The translations under genes and the position numbers were made by a program. DNA of 6,825 bases from NCBI GenBank assembly GCA_002712845.1, contig PAUV01000087.1, positions 1-6,825 on the forward strand, in the 5' to 3' direction. How positions within the stretch are numbered: the first letter of the stretch is position 1; every line of letters starts with the position of its first letter. The stretch comes from Rhodopirellula sp. Its GTDB lineage: Bacteria > Planctomycetota > Planctomycetia > Pirellulales > Pirellulaceae. Of this stretch, positions 5,642 to 6,825 are shown in pieces. The notes under the pieces are model-generated. The model had not been told where the DNA came from and searched no databases. It worked only from the letters and a program-made list of their open reading frames with translations.

Positions 5642-6825
5642 TCACTCGCGTGCCAGATTGATGATCGCATCTGCAATCACTCGATCTTCGAGCTGCGTGA
5701 CAGATACGTTAGCGCCCCGAAACCAATTCATTGCTGGAGCGATGTAATCGGCAGGTGCTGTCGGACTCGCCACGGGCCCATTCCAGGCAGTGCTTTGCCA
5801 CTGTCCTCGCTGCTCTGACCACTCGTACTGCCCGCCAAGGCTGCACTGCACATCGGCGCCCACAATACCTTTCACAGTGAACAACACCTCGTCCGGTCTC
5901 AACTGAAACTGGTGAGTGATTGAATCAAGGAACTGCGCTGTGGCAACACTGCTAATGCGGGCTCTGGCGTACAGTTGTGCATTCGCCCAGCTTTCTAACT
6001 GACTGCCATTCAAATCACCGATGTTGGCACGAATCTGAGCTGGATTTGGAGCTTCATTAGCTGCCAAGAACGGCAAACTCTGAGTGATCACCTCCGGCTG
6101 AAATGAGAGGATGCTGAACTTGCCATCCGTAAAACGGTACAGCCCGCCCAAAAGACGACTCATTCCAGGGCCCACCGGTTGGCCACGCCCTAAACCAAGG
6201 GGTAGACGATCGAGTGCACTTGGCTGAGGCCAAGCACCGAGGTATCCCGGTAATTGCCTCAAGGAAAGATAGGTTTTGATAATGCCCTCAAACTGGTCAG
6301 GCGTGGGAGGCACCGTATCCTTGATCGCGACAAATAGATGAGTGGGTGGGCCAAGCTGCTGGGAAGCAACATGTGCTTGCACTGAAATTATGTCATCAGG
6401 CGCAAACTGCATTGCGACCTGAGTGGGCGGACCGAGTTGCTGGGCATATTTGCCGTACTTACCGGGATCGAATGGCGCAACCTCAGCATGTATCGTCAAT
6501 CGTTCACGCTTCGAACCAGGGTCTCGATCATCACGGTGGATTCCGACCATGATCGGGTCCATAGTGGCAAATCGGTTGGTGTATTCATTTGCTATCTGAC
6601 TGTACCAAGCAAACTCCTGAGGAGTTACTGAATTAATTTCAACATCAGCGATTGGAAGAAAACTGCCTCGGGCACCACGTTTTGTATCCAGTGCGGTGTT
6701 ATTCAGTTCAAACACACCGCTGCCATCTGACCGAACACCAAAATTCGGTGGCAGCATTCCTGTGGCAACCAACTGGTCGATACCCAAGTCGCTGGGCGGC
6801 AATTTTGATTCCATTGCGCCCGCCA
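5642..6825 (-). CDS. Large protein of unknown function, C-terminal part (start beyond window)
   Basis: I do not recognise this protein. The frame is open up to the right edge: the ATG at 6814 is only the first Met in the window, and the three codons before it (Ala-Gly-Ala) are also open. No signal peptide or ribosome-binding site is seen near 6814, so the true start is probably further right. Counting from that Met, 390 residues are visible. They are mostly soluble, rich in Gln, Pro, Asp and Ala, with no convincing membrane segment. Features are an acidic-basic patch HRDDRDPGSKRERL (93-106), two copies of QQLGPPT (125-131 and 152-158), a Gly/Pro/Arg-rich stretch (about 204-219), and a C-terminal region with YARARISSVATAQFLDSI (282-299) and CSLGGQYEW (324-332), which holds the only Cys. 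Proteins with similar tails occur, from memory, among long planctomycete hypotheticals. It converges on the chelatase gene. Confidence 0.85.
   Translation of the reverse strand, partial: AGAMESKLPPSDLGIDQLVATGMLPPNFGVRSDGSGVFELNNTALDTKRGARGSFLPIADVEINSVTPQEFAWYSQIANEYTNRFATMDPIMVGIHRDDRDPGSKRERLTIHAEVAPFDPGKYGKYAQQLGPPTQVAMQFAPDDIISVQAHVASQQLGPPTHLFVAIKDTVPPTPDQFEGIIKTYLSLRQLPGYLGAWPQPSALDRLPLGLGRGQPVGPGMSRLLGGLYRFTDGKFSILSFQPEVITQSLPFLAANEAPNPAQIRANIGDLNGSQLESWANAQLYARARISSVATAQFLDSITHQFQLRPDEVLFTVKGIVGADVQCSLGGQYEWSEQRGQWQSTAWNGPVASPTAPADYIAPAMNWFRGANVSVTQLEDRVIADAIINLARE
6341..6442 (-). repeat. Two 21-bp direct copies encoding QQLGPPT
   Basis: Copies at 6422-6442 and 6341-6361, 81 bases apart and in frame, both encode QQLGPPT. 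They match at 17 of 21 bases, and all four differences are synonymous (CAA/CAG, CTC/CTT, GGT/GGC, CCG/CCA). Residues after each copy diverge (QVAMQF against HLFVAI), although both look like beta strands. It may reflect an internal duplication of a roughly 27-residue unit. Confidence 0.6.

Overview
This window looks like a chromosomal segment of a planctomycete, probably a marine one of the Pirellulaceae/Rhodopirellula type. The evidence is the combination of a secreted formylglycine-type sulfatase, a Ser/Thr protein kinase with the N-terminal extension and multi-helix membrane tail common in that phylum, a Tat-exported DUF3500-like protein, and mostly weak or absent Shine-Dalgarno sequences. 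Base composition is moderate (about half G+C by eye). The assignment comes from gene families only, with no rRNA or other marker in the window.

Layout. Positions 1-1127 (minus) hold the N-terminal 375 codons of a sulfatase whose C-terminus lies beyond the left edge. A 137-nt divergent spacer (1128-1264) separates it from a plus-strand Ser/Thr kinase (1265-2935). After a 170-nt gap carrying a plausible promoter comes a Tat-signal protein (3106-4113), closed by a perfect 30-bp palindrome (4141-4170), probably a transcription terminator. A second plus-strand unit follows: a small membrane-anchored HMA-like metal-binding protein (4401-4778) and, 40 nt later, a two-domain CbiX-type sirohydrochlorin chelatase (4819-5583). 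It ends at a small hairpin (5592-5615) in the convergent gap. Positions 5642-6825 (minus) hold the C-terminal part of a large protein I do not recognise, whose start is probably beyond the right edge.

How the genes work together. The sulfatase is likely secreted and would remove sulfate esters from polysaccharides or other sulfated compounds. The kinase is a membrane-anchored signalling protein; divergence from the sulfatase permits shared control but does not show it. The HMA-like protein and the chelatase are the most plausible functional pair: one would bind metal at the membrane, the other inserts Co2+ or Fe2+ into sirohydrochlorin for cobalamin or siroheme. This link is inference from spacing and chemistry.

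I found no mobile element, CRISPR array, tRNA or rRNA, and no convincing new multi-gene system. The points most worth following are the CxxxC variant in the HMA-like protein, the uneven active-site residues in the two chelatase halves, the 30-bp palindrome, a possible leaderless start for the kinase, and a 27-residue-spaced internal repeat in the right-edge protein.
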